From: Bacteroidaceae bacterium
Lineage (GTDB): Bacteria; Bacteroidota; Bacteroidia; Bacteroidales; Barnesiellaceae_A
Assembly: GCA_017532725.1 (NCBI GenBank)
Contig: JAFXIZ010000007.1
Span: forward strand, 1 to 36,876
Reading direction: 5' to 3'
DNA length: 36,876 nucleotides
In this document: positions 1 to 9,440 of the stretch, piece by piece
Layout of the letters: each line of letters starts with the position of its first letter
Numbering within the stretch: the first letter of the stretch is position 1
Notes under the pieces: generated by a model
Seen by the model: the letters and a program-made list of their open reading frames with translations, nothing else
Databases searched by the model: none
Told to the model about the DNA's origin: nothing
Program-made: the position numbers and the translations under genes

Positions 1-116
1 GTGCCTACAGGCATGCCCGCATTCGACGTTCGCGTTATGCGCCTCGGCGTGGTACAAATGCGTGCCCCCACGTTCCACCTATTGTAATAAGAAGTATCAT
101 ATCTCTATCCTTTTGA

Positions 117-147
117 CAAATATACAAAATAAATTGTAATAATACAA
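117..147 (-). promoter_or_regulatory. Bacteroides-type promoter firing off the left edge
   Basis: On the minus strand, TATATTTG (117-124) matches the Bacteroides -7 consensus TAnnTTTG, and a TTG lies 20 bp upstream (145-147). Transcription would start near 108-110 and run leftward into the GC-rich stretch 1-85, which stands out from the AT-rich DNA at 88-180. The downstream product leaves the window. Minus-strand reading frames there are a 21-codon ORF starting near 100 and an open frame starting with GTG near 82. Short hairpins such as CGTG-GGGG-CACG also allow a structured RNA. I cannot tell these apart. Confidence 0.55.
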
Positions 148-254
148 GCAAAATTGTAATAAAATTCAACACTAAATCATTGAAATATAGAAACATACCT
201 TATGGTTTACAAGTAATTTATTTCATCGATGGTTTTGATATGATAGTTAAACAC

Positions 255-290
255 AATCGGTGGCTACCCTATAATGAGTAACCACCGATT
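255..290 (-). terminator. Hairpin terminator downstream of clpB
   Basis: A 13-bp inverted repeat with one mismatch (255-267 against 278-290, core AATCGGTGG/CCACCGATT) has a 10-nt loop. It lies 23 nt past the clpB stop codon. The U-rich tract on the minus side is weak, while the plus side is followed by TTTTAT, so it may work in both directions. Confidence 0.65.
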
Positions 291-312
291 TTATATCTTA
301 TGTAACGCGACA

Positions 313-2901
313 CTAATTGCCGAAGGTGAGTTTGCCTTCGTGCATATCGACGGTAATGGGTCGTGAGTTATCGACCTTACCGGCGAGTAACTCTTTCGAC
401 AGCGTGTTGAGCAACTGTCGCTGTATGACACGCTTGACGGGACGCGCGCCAAACTCGGGGTCATAACCCTCTTGCGAGAGGTATGAGAGTGCCTCGGGGG
501 TGACATTGAGTTGTACACCGTTCTTGGCCAACATACGGCACACACCATCAATCTGCAACTGTACTATTTCGCGAATTTCATCTTGATCGAGGGGCGTAAA
601 CATAATTGTTTCGTCGATACGATTGAGGAACTCGGGACGTATGGTCTTACGCAGCATTGCCAGCACCTCGTTGCGCGTATCTTCTATAACCTGCTCACGG
701 TTGTCGGCTGTCATACGCGAGAAGTTGTCGCGTATGAGTTGCGAGCCCATATTGGAGGTCATAATGATGATGGTATTCTTAAAGTTGACCAAGCGACCTT
801 TGTTGTCGGTCAATCGTCCATCGTCGAGCACTTGCAACAGCACATTGAATATGTCGGGGTGTGCTTTCTCTATCTCATCGAATAACACTACCGAATAGGG
901 CTTGCGACGTATTGCCTCGGTGAGTTGTCCACCCTCATCGTAACCCACATATCCGGGAAGCGAGCCGATGAGTCGTGTTGCGCTGAACTTCTCTTGGTAT
1001 TCGCTCATATCGATACGGGTAAGCATATTCTCATCATCAAACAGATACTCGGCAAGAGCCTTTGCCAACTCGGTCTTACCTACACCTGTAGTACCTAAGA
1101 AGATGAATGAGCCAATGGGACGACGGGGGTCGTTGAGTCCGGCACGGCTGCGACGTACGGCATCGGATATGGCGCGAATAGCCTCGTCCTGCCCTACTAC
1201 GCGACGGTGCAACTCCTCCTCGAGGTGCAACAACTTGTCGCGTTCGCTTTGCAACATCTTGTTGACAGGAATACCTGTCCAACGCGATACAACATCGGCA
1301 ATATCCTCGGCATCGACTTCCTCTTTTATCATTGCTTTATCGCCCTGCATAGCGCGCAATTGTTGTTGAGCCTCGGCAATGTCATCCTCTTTCTGCTTAA
1401 CCTTGGCATAGCGAATCTCGGCAACACGACCATAGTCGCCTTCACGCTCAGCACGGTCGGCCTCAAAGCGCAAATTTTCGATATCTATTTTGTTCTGTTG
1501 AATACGATTGACAAGTTCCTTTTCGGCAGTCCACTTGGCATTAAGGCGAGTTTCCTCCTCGCGCAAGTCGGCAATTTCGCGACCCAGCGAGTCGAGTTTG
1601 TCGTGGTCATTCTCACGCTTAATAGCCTCGCGCTCAATTTCAAGTTGCATAAGTTTACGGCTTATCTCATCGAGGCTTTCGGGCACAGAGTCAACTTCAA
1701 GGCGCAACTTGGCAGCAGCCTCATCCATCAAGTCGATGGCCTTATCGGGCAAGAAACGGTCAGTAATGTAACGTTGTGACAACTGCACGGCAGCAATAAT
1801 GGCATCGTCTTTGATACGCACCTTGTGGTGATTTTCGTATCGCTCCTTCAGTCCACGAAGAATCGATATGGTACTCAACTCATCGGGCTCATCGACCATT
1901 ACAATTTGGAAACGACGCTCAAGAGCCTTATCCTTCTCAAAGTACTTCTGATACTCATCGAGCGTAGTGGCACCTATCGAGCGCAATTCGCCTCGCGCCA
2001 AGGCAGGTTTTAAGATGTTGGCAGCATCCATCGCACCCTCGCCCTTGCCGGCACCTACAAGTGTATGTATCTCATCAATGAAGAGAATAATCTCGCCATT
2101 AGCCTCTACTACCTCATTGACAACGGCTTTGAGTCGTTCCTCGAACTCGCCTTTGTACTTGGCACCGGCAACCAGCGCACCCATATCGAGCGAGAATATC
2201 TGCTTCGACTTCAAGTTTTCGGGAACGTCACCACGCACAATACGATGTGCTAACCCCTCGGCAATAGCAGTCTTACCCGTACCCGGCTCGCCTATAAGTA
2301 TAGGATTATTCTTGGTACGACGGCTCAAAATCTGTAATACACGACGTATCTCATCATCACGACCAATAACAGGATCGAGTTTACCTGTACGGGCGCGTTC
2401 ATTGAGATTTATGGCATATTTCGATAGGGCATTGTATGTGTTCTCGGCACCTTGGTCGGCCACCTTCTTGCCACGACGCAACTCATCGATGGCTGCGCCC
2501 AACTCTTTCTCGGTCATACCGGCATCCTTCATATAAGTAGAGGCTTCACTCTTGACCAAGAATAGAGCCATAAGCAACGATTCAAGAGCCACATATTTGT
2601 CACCCATACGGTCGGAGTAATCGGTAGCACGTTGCAAAACTTGATTTGACTCACGACTCAAATAAGGCTCACCACCACTCACGCGAGGCTGATTGGCTAT
2701 AGAACGGTCGCACCATTGCAGTAACGACTGCTTGTTGACACCCAACTTTTGGAATATAAAATCAACCAAACTGTCGCCCACATCAATTACACCACGCAAC
2801 AAATGAACAGGCTCAACCGATTGTCCACCACCTCGGGTGGTATAATCGACTGCTTTCTGAAGCGCCTCTTGCGATTTGATTGTAAAATTGTTGAAATTCA
2901 T
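313..2901 (-). CDS. clpB: ATP-dependent disaggregase ClpB (Hsp104 family)
   Basis: This cytosolic hexameric AAA+ chaperone works with DnaK to resolubilise aggregated proteins after heat stress. The protein is 862 aa, the usual ClpB length. It has an N-terminal Clp_N domain (about 1-150), a first AAA domain with Walker A GEPGTGKT at 204-211 and Walker B LFIDEIH near 273-279, a charged coiled-coil middle domain (about 405-525), and a second AAA domain with Walker A GTTGVGKT near 605. The C-terminal D2-small domain follows. The open frame extends 45 codons further upstream, but I chose the ATG at 2901. It begins the conserved [14 protein letters not shown] start and has a strong AGGAG a few bases before it, which is rare in this window. 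The upstream 250 nt carry no recognisable TAnnTTTG box for this gene, so an alternative sigma factor is possible but unproven. Confidence 0.97.
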   Translation of the reverse strand: MNFNNFTIKSQEALQKAVDYTTRGGGQSVEPVHLLRGVIDVGDSLVDFIFQKLGVNKQSLLQWCDRSIANQPRVSGGEPYLSRESNQVLQRATDYSDRMGDKYVALESLLMALFLVKSEASTYMKDAGMTEKELGAAIDELRRGKKVADQGAENTYNALSKYAINLNERARTGKLDPVIGRDDEIRRVLQILSRRTKNNPILIGEPGTGKTAIAEGLAHRIVRGDVPENLKSKQIFSLDMGALVAGAKYKGEFEERLKAVVNEVVEANGEIILFIDEIHTLVGAGKGEGAMDAANILKPALARGELRSIGATTLDEYQKYFEKDKALERRFQIVMVDEPDELSTISILRGLKERYENHHKVRIKDDAIIAAVQLSQRYITDRFLPDKAIDLMDEAAAKLRLEVDSVPESLDEISRKLMQLEIEREAIKRENDHDKLDSLGREIADLREEETRLNAKWTAEKELVNRIQQNKIDIENLRFEADRAEREGDYGRVAEIRYAKVKQKEDDIAEAQQQLRAMQGDKAMIKEEVDAEDIADVVSRWTGIPVNKMLQSERDKLLHLEEELHRRVVGQDEAIRAISDAVRRSRAGLNDPRRPIGSFIFLGTTGVGKTELAKALAEYLFDDENMLTRIDMSEYQEKFSATRLIGSLPGYVGYDEGGQLTEAIRRKPYSVVLFDEIEKAHPDIFNVLLQVLDDGRLTDNKGRLVNFKNTIIIMTSNMGSQLIRDNFSRMTADNREQVIEDTRNEVLAMLRKTIRPEFLNRIDETIMFTPLDQDEIREIVQLQIDGVCRMLAKNGVQLNVTPEALSYLSQEGYDPEFGARPVKRVIQRQLLNTLSKELLAGKVDNSRPITVDMHEGKLTFGN

Positions 2902-3151
2902 TTTATATCTCCTTTCTATTAATATTATTAAGTTTAACACATTGCAACGAGCAATGTTCGCTGATGGTAATGCAAAAGAGATACCAACCCCGAAATCAAG
3001 ACAAAAAGTCGTGATTATTAACACGTTAGCAGACAAAATTTCAGTTCACGCAGTCATTTTGTCATAAAAAATCGAGCATATATCAGGAATAATATGTATC
3101 TTCGTACATCAATACCAATTGTTTACAAACGACACCTAAAAACATACCAAT

Positions 3152-3724
3152 ATGAAGAAAATCTATTATCTGTTACTTGTTGTATTACTTGCAAGTTGCC
3201 AAAGCCAAGCACCCAAGGAGGGCGACATAATATTCAACACATCACCCCGACAAGAGGCCACACTGATACACGAAGTTACACAATCGAACATATCGCACTG
3301 TGGTATTATTATAGAGAAAGAAAAAGGCGACTTCTATGTGCTTGAAGTTGCCGACATTGTACGCATTATACCTCTCAGCAAGTTTATAGATGTAGGTGTA
3401 AATAATAAATATGTTATAAAACGCGCCAAGGTAAAAGATGTGAAAATCGATTACCAAAAGTACCTCGGTTGTCAAAGAGATATTTTCCTGCGTATGGATA
3501 ACGATAGATATTACAGTTCGGAACTTGTATATACAATATACAAAGAGCAGTTGGGTATAGAACTATACATACCTCGCCCTGTAGAGAATTACAACATAGA
3601 GAATGCCATAGGCTATATGCAAGCACACCGAATACATCCCAAACAACCCGTCATAGCCCCTGCCGACTTGTATAACTCCGATCAGTTGAAGGTGGTAAGA
3701 GATACCTACCAAAATAAAAAATAA
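3152..3724 (+). CDS. YiiX/YebB-like permuted papain-fold lipoprotein, nucleophile Cys replaced by Ser
   Basis: A 190-aa lipoprotein with signal peptide and lipobox LLASC (Cys16), so it should be anchored in an envelope membrane. The body matches the peptidase C92 (DUF830, YiiX) family: GDIIFNTS at 24-31, the SHCG motif with the family His at position 49, and a C-terminal SELVY block. In E. coli YiiX, as I recall it, this block reads YCSELVW with the nucleophile Cys. Here it reads YYSSELVY, so residue 122 is Ser (codon AGT at 3515-3517). Other Cys residues (50, 107) are not at the catalytic position. The protein is therefore either a Ser-dependent or an inactive member of a putative amidase/peptidase family. 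It is monocistronic, divergent from clpB and convergent with aguB. TATCTTCG at 3097-3104 is a one-mismatch -7 box. Confidence 0.85.
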   Translation: MKKIYYLLLVVLLASCQSQAPKEGDIIFNTSPRQEATLIHEVTQSNISHCGIIIEKEKGDFYVLEVADIVRIIPLSKFIDVGVNNKYVIKRAKVKDVKIDYQKYLGCQRDIFLRMDNDRYYSSELVYTIYKEQLGIELYIPRPVENYNIENAIGYMQAHRIHPKQPVIAPADLYNSDQLKVVRDTYQNKK

Positions 3725-3752
3725 TACCTCACGACCGAAGAGTAAGAGATAA

Positions 3753-3801
3753 AATAATCCCTCCGACTGACAGCCCTATAGCCTGCATCGGAGGGATTAT
3801 T
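3753..3801. terminator. Bidirectional terminator between convergent genes
   Basis: A perfect 14-bp inverted repeat (3753-3766 and 3788-3801, AATAATCCCTCCGA and its complement) encloses a 21-nt loop. It lies between the plus-strand lipoprotein and the minus-strand aguB stop, so it can serve both. The AT-rich outer ends of the stem provide U-rich 3' ends in either direction. Confidence 0.8.
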
Positions 3802-3823
3802 ATGTGTGTATATAGCGTAAATA

Positions 3824-4711
3824 TTAATCTCTAAAACGCTTTACGATATCGCCATAATTCTCAATACGACGATCGCGCAGGAATGGCCACCAACGGCGCA
3901 CCTGCTCACTGCGTTCCATATCAACCTCGACAACAGTAGTGCAAGGAGCATCGTCGGGCGCAAGGAATAGCAATTCGCCTTGAGGGCCGGCTACAAAACT
4001 GTGTCCCCAGAACTGTATGCCACGAGTTTGTCCTGAGGGGTCGGGCTCGTGACCTACACGATTGACGGTAACAACAGGCAATCCGTTGGCTACGGCGTGA
4101 CCACGTTGCACTGTTTCCCACGCGCCTTGTTGGCGTGCTTTCTCGGCATCGGTGTCGCTACTCTCCCACCCTATCGCCGTGGGATATATGAGCAACTCGG
4201 CTCCACGCAAAGCCATCAGACGGGCAGCCTCGGGGTACCATTGATCCCAGCATACCAATACACCCAACTTACCAATTGATGTCGATATAGGCTCAAAACC
4301 CAAATCGCCGGGTGTAAAGTAGAACTTTTCGTAATAAGCAGGGTCGTCGGGGATGTGCATCTTGCGATACTTTCCGGCCATAGAGCCGTCGCTATCGAAT
4401 ACCACTGCCGTATTGTGATACAAACCGGGCGCACGACGCTCAAAGAGTGACGTTACCAATACCACACCACAAGCGCGTGCTACCTGCGAATAGAAGTCGG
4501 TAGAAGGGCCGGGTATCGGCTCGGCAAGGTCAAAGAGGTTGGTATCCTCGGTCTGACAGAAGTACAACGAATTGTGTAATTCTTGCAGAACAACCAACTG
4601 CGCGCCTTGCTTGGCACAACTCTCTATACCGGCCTTCAAGGCAGCCTTATTTTGTTCGATATTGGCAGTGTTGCTTTGTTGCACAATGCCCACTTTCAGT
4701 ATTTTGCTCAT
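3824..4711 (-). CDS. aguB: N-carbamoylputrescine amidohydrolase
   Basis: A carbon-nitrogen hydrolase of the nitrilase superfamily that hydrolyses N-carbamoylputrescine to putrescine, CO2 and ammonia, the last step of the agmatine route. The protein is 295 aa, the normal length. The catalytic triad is visible: Glu44 in VVLQELH, Lys117 in RKMHIPDDP, and Cys154 in VLVCWDQWYPEAARL. The CWDQW and KMHIPDDP blocks are characteristic of plant and bacterial N-carbamoylputrescine amidases rather than of general omega-amidases. It lies 14 nt downstream of aguA on the same strand, so the two are almost certainly cotranscribed. The shared terminator at 3753-3801 closes the operon. Confidence 0.95.
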   Translation of the reverse strand: MSKILKVGIVQQSNTANIEQNKAALKAGIESCAKQGAQLVVLQELHNSLYFCQTEDTNLFDLAEPIPGPSTDFYSQVARACGVVLVTSLFERRAPGLYHNTAVVFDSDGSMAGKYRKMHIPDDPAYYEKFYFTPGDLGFEPISTSIGKLGVLVCWDQWYPEAARLMALRGAELLIYPTAIGWESSDTDAEKARQQGAWETVQRGHAVANGLPVVTVNRVGHEPDPSGQTRGIQFWGHSFVAGPQGELLFLAPDDAPCTTVVEVDMERSEQVRRWWPFLRDRRIENYGDIVKRFRD

Positions 4712-4725
4712 AACATTCTATTATT

Positions 4726-5772
4726 TTATTCTATCACACCTTCGGGATATTGCATCGTAACACAATGCAACGATCCGTGTTGACGTATCAATGCACAACA
4801 ATCGATACCCACTATCTCATAACCCGGGAAGGCCTGCGCCAACACATCGGCAGCAACCTTATCGAGCGTGGCGTTTCCGTAGGTTGGGTACAACACAGCA
4901 TCGTTGAGAATGAGGAAGTTGGCATACGTTGCCGGCAGTCGCTCGCCCTCCTCATCATAAGCAGCGGCAGCCATAGGCAATGGCAATAGGCGATAAGGCT
5001 CACCTTGCAACGTACGGAATGTGCGCAACTGACATTCCATAGCCTGCAACTGTTCGTAATGCTCATCGTCACTATCTTCACAACGCACATACACAATTGT
5101 ATTGTCGGGAGCCAAACGCGCCAATGTGTCGATGTGGCTGTCGGTGTCATCGCCTGCCAAGTAGCCATAATCGAGCCACAAGACCTGTTGCAAGCCAAAG
5201 GCATCTTTGAGATACTCCTCAATCTGATTGCGACTCCACTCACCGTTGCGATTGGGCGACAGTAGGCACTCGCTCGTTGTGAGCATCGTACCACAACCGT
5301 CACTCTCTATCGAGCCTCCTTCGATGATAAAGTTGAGGCGATTTTCATATCGGGCATTCAACACACCGGATTTATAGCACTGCGAGGTAATAAGGTTGTC
5401 GTAGCAAGCAGCAAACTTCAAGCCCCAGCCGTTGAAGGCAAAATCGTAAACGGTAGGTTTACCATCGACCATAACTGTAATGCCTGCGTGGTCGCGCGCC
5501 CAAGTGTCGTTGGTAGCACACTTTACAAAGCGCACACGCGACATATTCACCTCCGAGGCTATGCGTTGTTCCACAGCCTCGGGATGTGGTGTTACAATCA
5601 GTAGCAACTGCCTTGCAGCAATTTCTCGTGCAATGTTGACAAAACAAGCCTCTACCTCATCGAGCATATAAGCCCAGTCGGTATCCTTATGAGGCCAAGT
5701 GAGTTGAATAGCACTCTGTCTTGCCCACTCGGCCGGGAGTTGTATGTGGTTATTCTTCATATTAACATCCAT
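4726..5772 (-). CDS. aguA: Agmatine deiminase
   Basis: A pentein-fold (peptidylarginine-deiminase type) enzyme that converts agmatine to N-carbamoylputrescine and ammonia, feeding AguB next door. The protein is 348 aa from the first ATG. The motifs are NDTWARDHAG (substrate-binding Asp), EGGSIESDG, DDTDSHIDTLARL (catalytic His), and the C-terminal GSLHCVTMQYP with nucleophile Cys337. The start is uncertain by four codons: ATG at 5772 gives MDVNMKNN, and ATG at 5760 gives MKNNHIQLP. A near-consensus -7 box (TACCTTTA, 5781-5788) lies so close to the first ATG that the second start is plausible. No arginine decarboxylase is in the window, so the agmatine source is not shown here. Confidence 0.95.
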   Translation of the reverse strand: MDVNMKNNHIQLPAEWARQSAIQLTWPHKDTDWAYMLDEVEACFVNIAREIAARQLLLIVTPHPEAVEQRIASEVNMSRVRFVKCATNDTWARDHAGITVMVDGKPTVYDFAFNGWGLKFAACYDNLITSQCYKSGVLNARYENRLNFIIEGGSIESDGCGTMLTTSECLLSPNRNGEWSRNQIEEYLKDAFGLQQVLWLDYGYLAGDDTDSHIDTLARLAPDNTIVYVRCEDSDDEHYEQLQAMECQLRTFRTLQGEPYRLLPLPMAAAAYDEEGERLPATYANFLILNDAVLYPTYGNATLDKVAADVLAQAFPGYEIVGIDCCALIRQHGSLHCVTMQYPEGVIE

Positions 5773-5902
5773 AGAGATTGTAAAGGTACGACAATTTATT
5801 GAAAAGAGAAAATGTGCGATAAAGATACGAATAAACGAGCGAGAAATAAATAGTTTTCACAGCAAGAGCAAGTATCCTTGAATGCTTATCTCAAAGAAAG
5901 AA

Positions 5903-5938
5903 AAACGATGAGTCAAGTAAAAGTTTGACTCATCGTTT
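5903..5938 (-). terminator. Rho-independent terminator of the broken HAF/FN3 gene
   Basis: A perfect 14-bp inverted repeat (5903-5916 and 5925-5938, AAACGATGAGTCAA and its complement) with an 8-nt loop. On the minus strand it is followed by TTTTTCTTTCTTT. It begins 23 nt past the stop at 5961, so the original full-length gene still has its own terminator. Confidence 0.88.
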
Positions 5939-5960
5939 GTAGTTATCTATGAGATACTTC

Positions 5961-8900
5961 TTATCGAACAATCATTACCTTAACAGTAGAAACGTTACCA
6001 TTATTGTAGATATTGAGCAGGTAGTTACCAACAGCAAGTGCAGTAACATCGATTATTGCAGCATCGGTTTCGGCCACAACACGACCCGACATATCTATCA
6101 ACTCAAGTTTCTCGGCATAACCGTCAACCTTGATATATGAGGTAGCAGGGTTGGGATATACAGTGACACGATTAACCTCGATACTTTCCACACCCGATTT
6201 CACATTGAATGTTTGTTGTGTGCCCTCTATTTCGAGAGTGCCACCATCAACACTGTAAACAGCATTAACACGAATACGGTGAGTTTCGCCATCGTTCCAA
6301 TTCAAGCCTTCTTTGCAATAAGTTGTTTCGGTTACTCTATCGGCGTTGTTGCTATCGCCATCGAGTATTACTTTGTAGGAATCGACAGGCAACAAATCGG
6401 TGCTTTCGTTGGCTATCACCATACCCAACATCCAATTACCTGACACACCGGCATCGGCATTAGCCGAACTGAATGAAGCGTAATCGAACGAATACAAATC
6501 AGAAACGCCACTGCGAGTTCGGCCATTATCCAAGCAAATAGGATATGTAGAGGGGTCAACCTCCGAGCATACCAACTTCACACGGTAACTGCTACCCATC
6601 TTTATCTTAACAGGCTCGGGCAGTTCAACGATATTTCATCTATTGAGCGTATAACCATCTTCTGCACCCATCTCACCAATCTCTATAAAGGCTACATCGA
6701 TACCATCCACTTCAAGAGCAATAACAAATACAGCCTCATCGGTGGGATAGAAACGGAGCGACTCAATGTTGTAACCATCGTACCACTCGACATAGTTATA
6801 AGGGTAGTCGTGAGCAACGGTGTATTCGACAAGACCAAGTGCGCCCTTAATGGTAATACCCTTACCCGACGATTTATCGCTTGAATAAGAAATAACTGTT
6901 TCGTCATTGTTGAGAGGAGCTTCCCAAGACGCCTCAACAAATGTTTCATTGGCACCAACATTCACTTCGTTAATAGCCTTAAGCGCAGCAGTGCGAGGTG
7001 TAAAACGAACATTTAGGGTAGTTTGCTCGGCTACAGAGCCATCGGCATAACGAACAGCAACACCGTATGTGTGCATTCCGTCGGCAACACCTTTGTCGAG
7101 ATAATAAGGCTCGACAACAGTAGCCAATTTTTCTTCATCGCGATATACATCGTAACCCTCTATCATATCAATTTCGACGTTGGGTTTTCCATCTTCCATT
7201 TCAGCCAATACAGCCGATATAGCCCAACATACAGGCATCTCGCCATGACCGGCATTGATAGACGATTGGTTGAGCGAATAGAACTCGGGCTCAGATTTTT
7301 GGCGCAACAAGTCGGAGAAACCAGTTACAACATTGCCATAGCACATACCAATAACGTCGTTTGATGCGGCTGTGAAATTAGTAGCATCGGCCTCGATTGC
7401 CACCAATACATCGCTGTACTTGTAAAAAGTAACAGGTGTATCGAGGTCAATTGTATTCATATTGTTATACATCAGTGTGGCATTATCGACTACTTGGCTT
7501 ACCACCAATATACCATCGACAAAAATCTTAACCGAATAGATAGCCTCGGGGTTGCGAGGCATAAATGCTACGCGAGCAATGGCGTGATTGTCGGCATAGT
7601 TGGCTACCATATCGTGAGGCATACGAATACCGGCAAGGAATGAAACAACGCCACCACCGAAACCAGTAGCCGAAGAGTTATAATCGTAATAAGTAATAGA
7701 CGGCAAGTTTGACTCGGGAGTAGCCCAACGCAACTTCAAGTCGTTGTAGTTGTAAGTATGCGTTTCGATATTGCGCACTTTATTAACAGGCTCATCAACC
7801 ACATTGATAGTGGCTGCGATAGAGTGTTCCGACTCTATAGAATTGCCGTTTTCGCCCTCATATAGTGCTGTAACGGTGTAACTATAAGTACCCTCGGCAG
7901 GCACAGCGTCGATGTAAGCCATATCGGTAAGGCCCTCGCATATCATAACTCCATCGCGATAAATATTATATCCAAGCACGTTCTCGGCATTCATCAGAGG
8001 CTCGCTCCAAGTGACACGCACGCTATTAACGCCACGCAATTTCTCCAAACCTACTGTTACAGGAGGACAAATATCAATCTCACGGTCGAGTGCAACAATG
8101 ATAGAGATAATTTCACCTGTAGGGAAACCACCCTCCAACACATAGGCAAGCATAGCTATCACCTTGCCGTCGTTGCTCATCTCTACACCACGATACAGCA
8201 AGTATTTCGATTGGTCTATCTCTACGTTATGTGTTTCCTTGAGCCAATCAACCAACTTCATAGCCTTCTCGCCTGTCCATACATAGCCATATATATCGCT
8301 ATTACCTGTCAAGGGGTCGTACATTTCTTCTTGACCTAACACCAATCCGTCATTGTTGACATAGCAAACAATTTGATTAGAACAGTCGAAACTGATAAAA
8401 GGCAATTCAAATTTTTCTTTTTTATTAAGGTCATAAACAATTTTATGCCCAAGAGCCTCGCATACGAGTTTCGAGTTGTCGGGTGAAAAACGACGACCGG
8501 CCTCGGCAAAAGAGGCTCTTTCACTTAAATATTGCACTGTTGTGTCGGTCCACAAGGCAATAGTACGGTTTTGTGTAGCACCACCAACGGTTGTATAGTC
8601 CCAACCGGCAGCATACTTTCCGTCGTCCGACACAGTATAACATTGACCTGTTACATTATTATAAGGGTATATAAGTTTGAGTTTGCCATCTTCCCATTTA
8701 CACGGAGCATATTTTCCTCCTTGCATTACGTAACCAACAGCAACGCGCGCATCGCGTGATATAGAGAATACAGTACCACCACCGACACCGGGTATGCTAC
8801 TGTTGTCGAACGAATGCCAACGACCATCTTTGTAATAACCTCCCGAGCCTACTACCGTACCATCATCTGCTACGTCGTATGCTGTAGAACTACCCGAAGT

Positions 8901-9116
8901 TGAGAGGTAAGTAAACTCGCCTGTTTCTACATTCCACAGCACACCCTTTTCGGGCGACGTAATACCATCACCCGAGATACCACAAGCCCACTTACCGTTG
9001 GGCGATACGGCTAATACTTGAAATTCTGTGGGACTTTTCAGAATCATCGCTCCTTTCTCGGCAAAAGCATAGAAGCATATACACATTAAAACACATAAGA
9101 CAGATAACTTTCTCAT
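5961..9116 (-). pseudogene. HAF-propeller/FN3 secreted protein with T9SS tail, interrupted by an in-frame TGA
   Basis: The reading frame runs 1,051 codons from ATG at 9116 to the stop at 5961, except for one TGA at codon 827 (6636-6638). The paralogue at 9441-12653 reads LNRWNSIKLDEPVKIK in this region. This gene reads LNR-stop-NIVELPEPVKIK in the same frame, so TGA stands exactly where TGG (Trp) would be. The first 826 aa have a signal peptide ending near AFAEKG, HAF-type propeller repeats (AYDVADDGTVVGS, about 25-380), an FN3 domain (about 385-470) and further beta-rich modules. The part after the stop holds the T9SS type A sorting domain (VYPNPATSYIKV, then GNYLLNIYNNG and the end KVMIVR). 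A truncated product would lack the sorting signal and should not be exported across the outer membrane. A single sequencing error is the main alternative. Confidence 0.85.
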
Positions 9117-9191
9117 CGTTTTTAAGTTGTTAAGGTTTAATAAATTAAGATAAGTATAATGCTAATAATATTACAAATCATTTACAAAGTA

Positions 9192-9199
9192 CAAAGATA
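9192..9199 (-). promoter_or_regulatory. -7 box for the broken HAF/FN3 gene
   Basis: TATCTTTG on the minus strand matches TAnnTTTG exactly and lies about 75 nt before the ATG at 9116, leaving a leader of about 65-70 nt. I see no good TTG at the preferred spacing upstream. Confidence 0.6.
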
Positions 9200-9366
9200 C
9201 TATGTTTTTACATTATTGCACCTACAAACCAACAAAAAAAGCATTTTTTACCATATCAATAATATTCCCCACAAAGATATGTGTTTCAGTGGATTATAAA
9301 GGTTTTATCCTACTTTTTGTCTACCTTGCCCATAACAAAAAAACGACTGAGAAAGGAATAAAAAAG

Positions 9367-9402
9367 ATAGCAGCCATACCGAGTATTCGGCACAGCTGCT
9401 AT
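9367..9402 (-). terminator. Rho-independent terminator of the intact HAF/FN3 gene
   Basis: An outer stem ATAGCAGC/GCTGCTAT (9367-9374, 9395-9402) with an inner stem CCGA/TCGG. On the minus strand it is followed by CTTTTTTATT. It lies about 40 nt past the stop at 9441 and separates this unit from the promoter of the next gene. Confidence 0.82.
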
Positions 9403-9440
9403 TAATAGTTCGAGGATGTTCTCGATTGATGCTCTATTGA

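Larger units (their letters stand above)
9117..9440. other. Intergenic region with promoter and terminator
   Basis: These 324 nt separate the start of the broken HAF/FN3 gene from the end of its intact paralogue. I see the -7 box at 9192-9199 for the left gene and the terminator at 9367-9402 for the right gene. The AT-rich middle (about 9200-9360) shows no convincing ORF or structure. Confidence 0.6.

Noticed and set aside
2902..3036. Longer clpB start at 3036
   Set aside because: The extra 45 residues do not resemble ClpB, and the ATG at 2901 has a strong Shine-Dalgarno and the conserved N-terminus.
5961..6599. Separate 212-aa gene starting at MGSSYR
   Set aside because: It is the in-frame continuation of the interrupted HAF/FN3 gene. 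It starts inside a conserved domain, has no signal peptide, and aligns directly with the C-terminus of the paralogue.
6636..6638. TGA recoded as an amino acid in this organism
   Set aside because: TGA ends other normal genes in the window, such as the TrmN6-like and DUF362 genes, so general recoding is unlikely.
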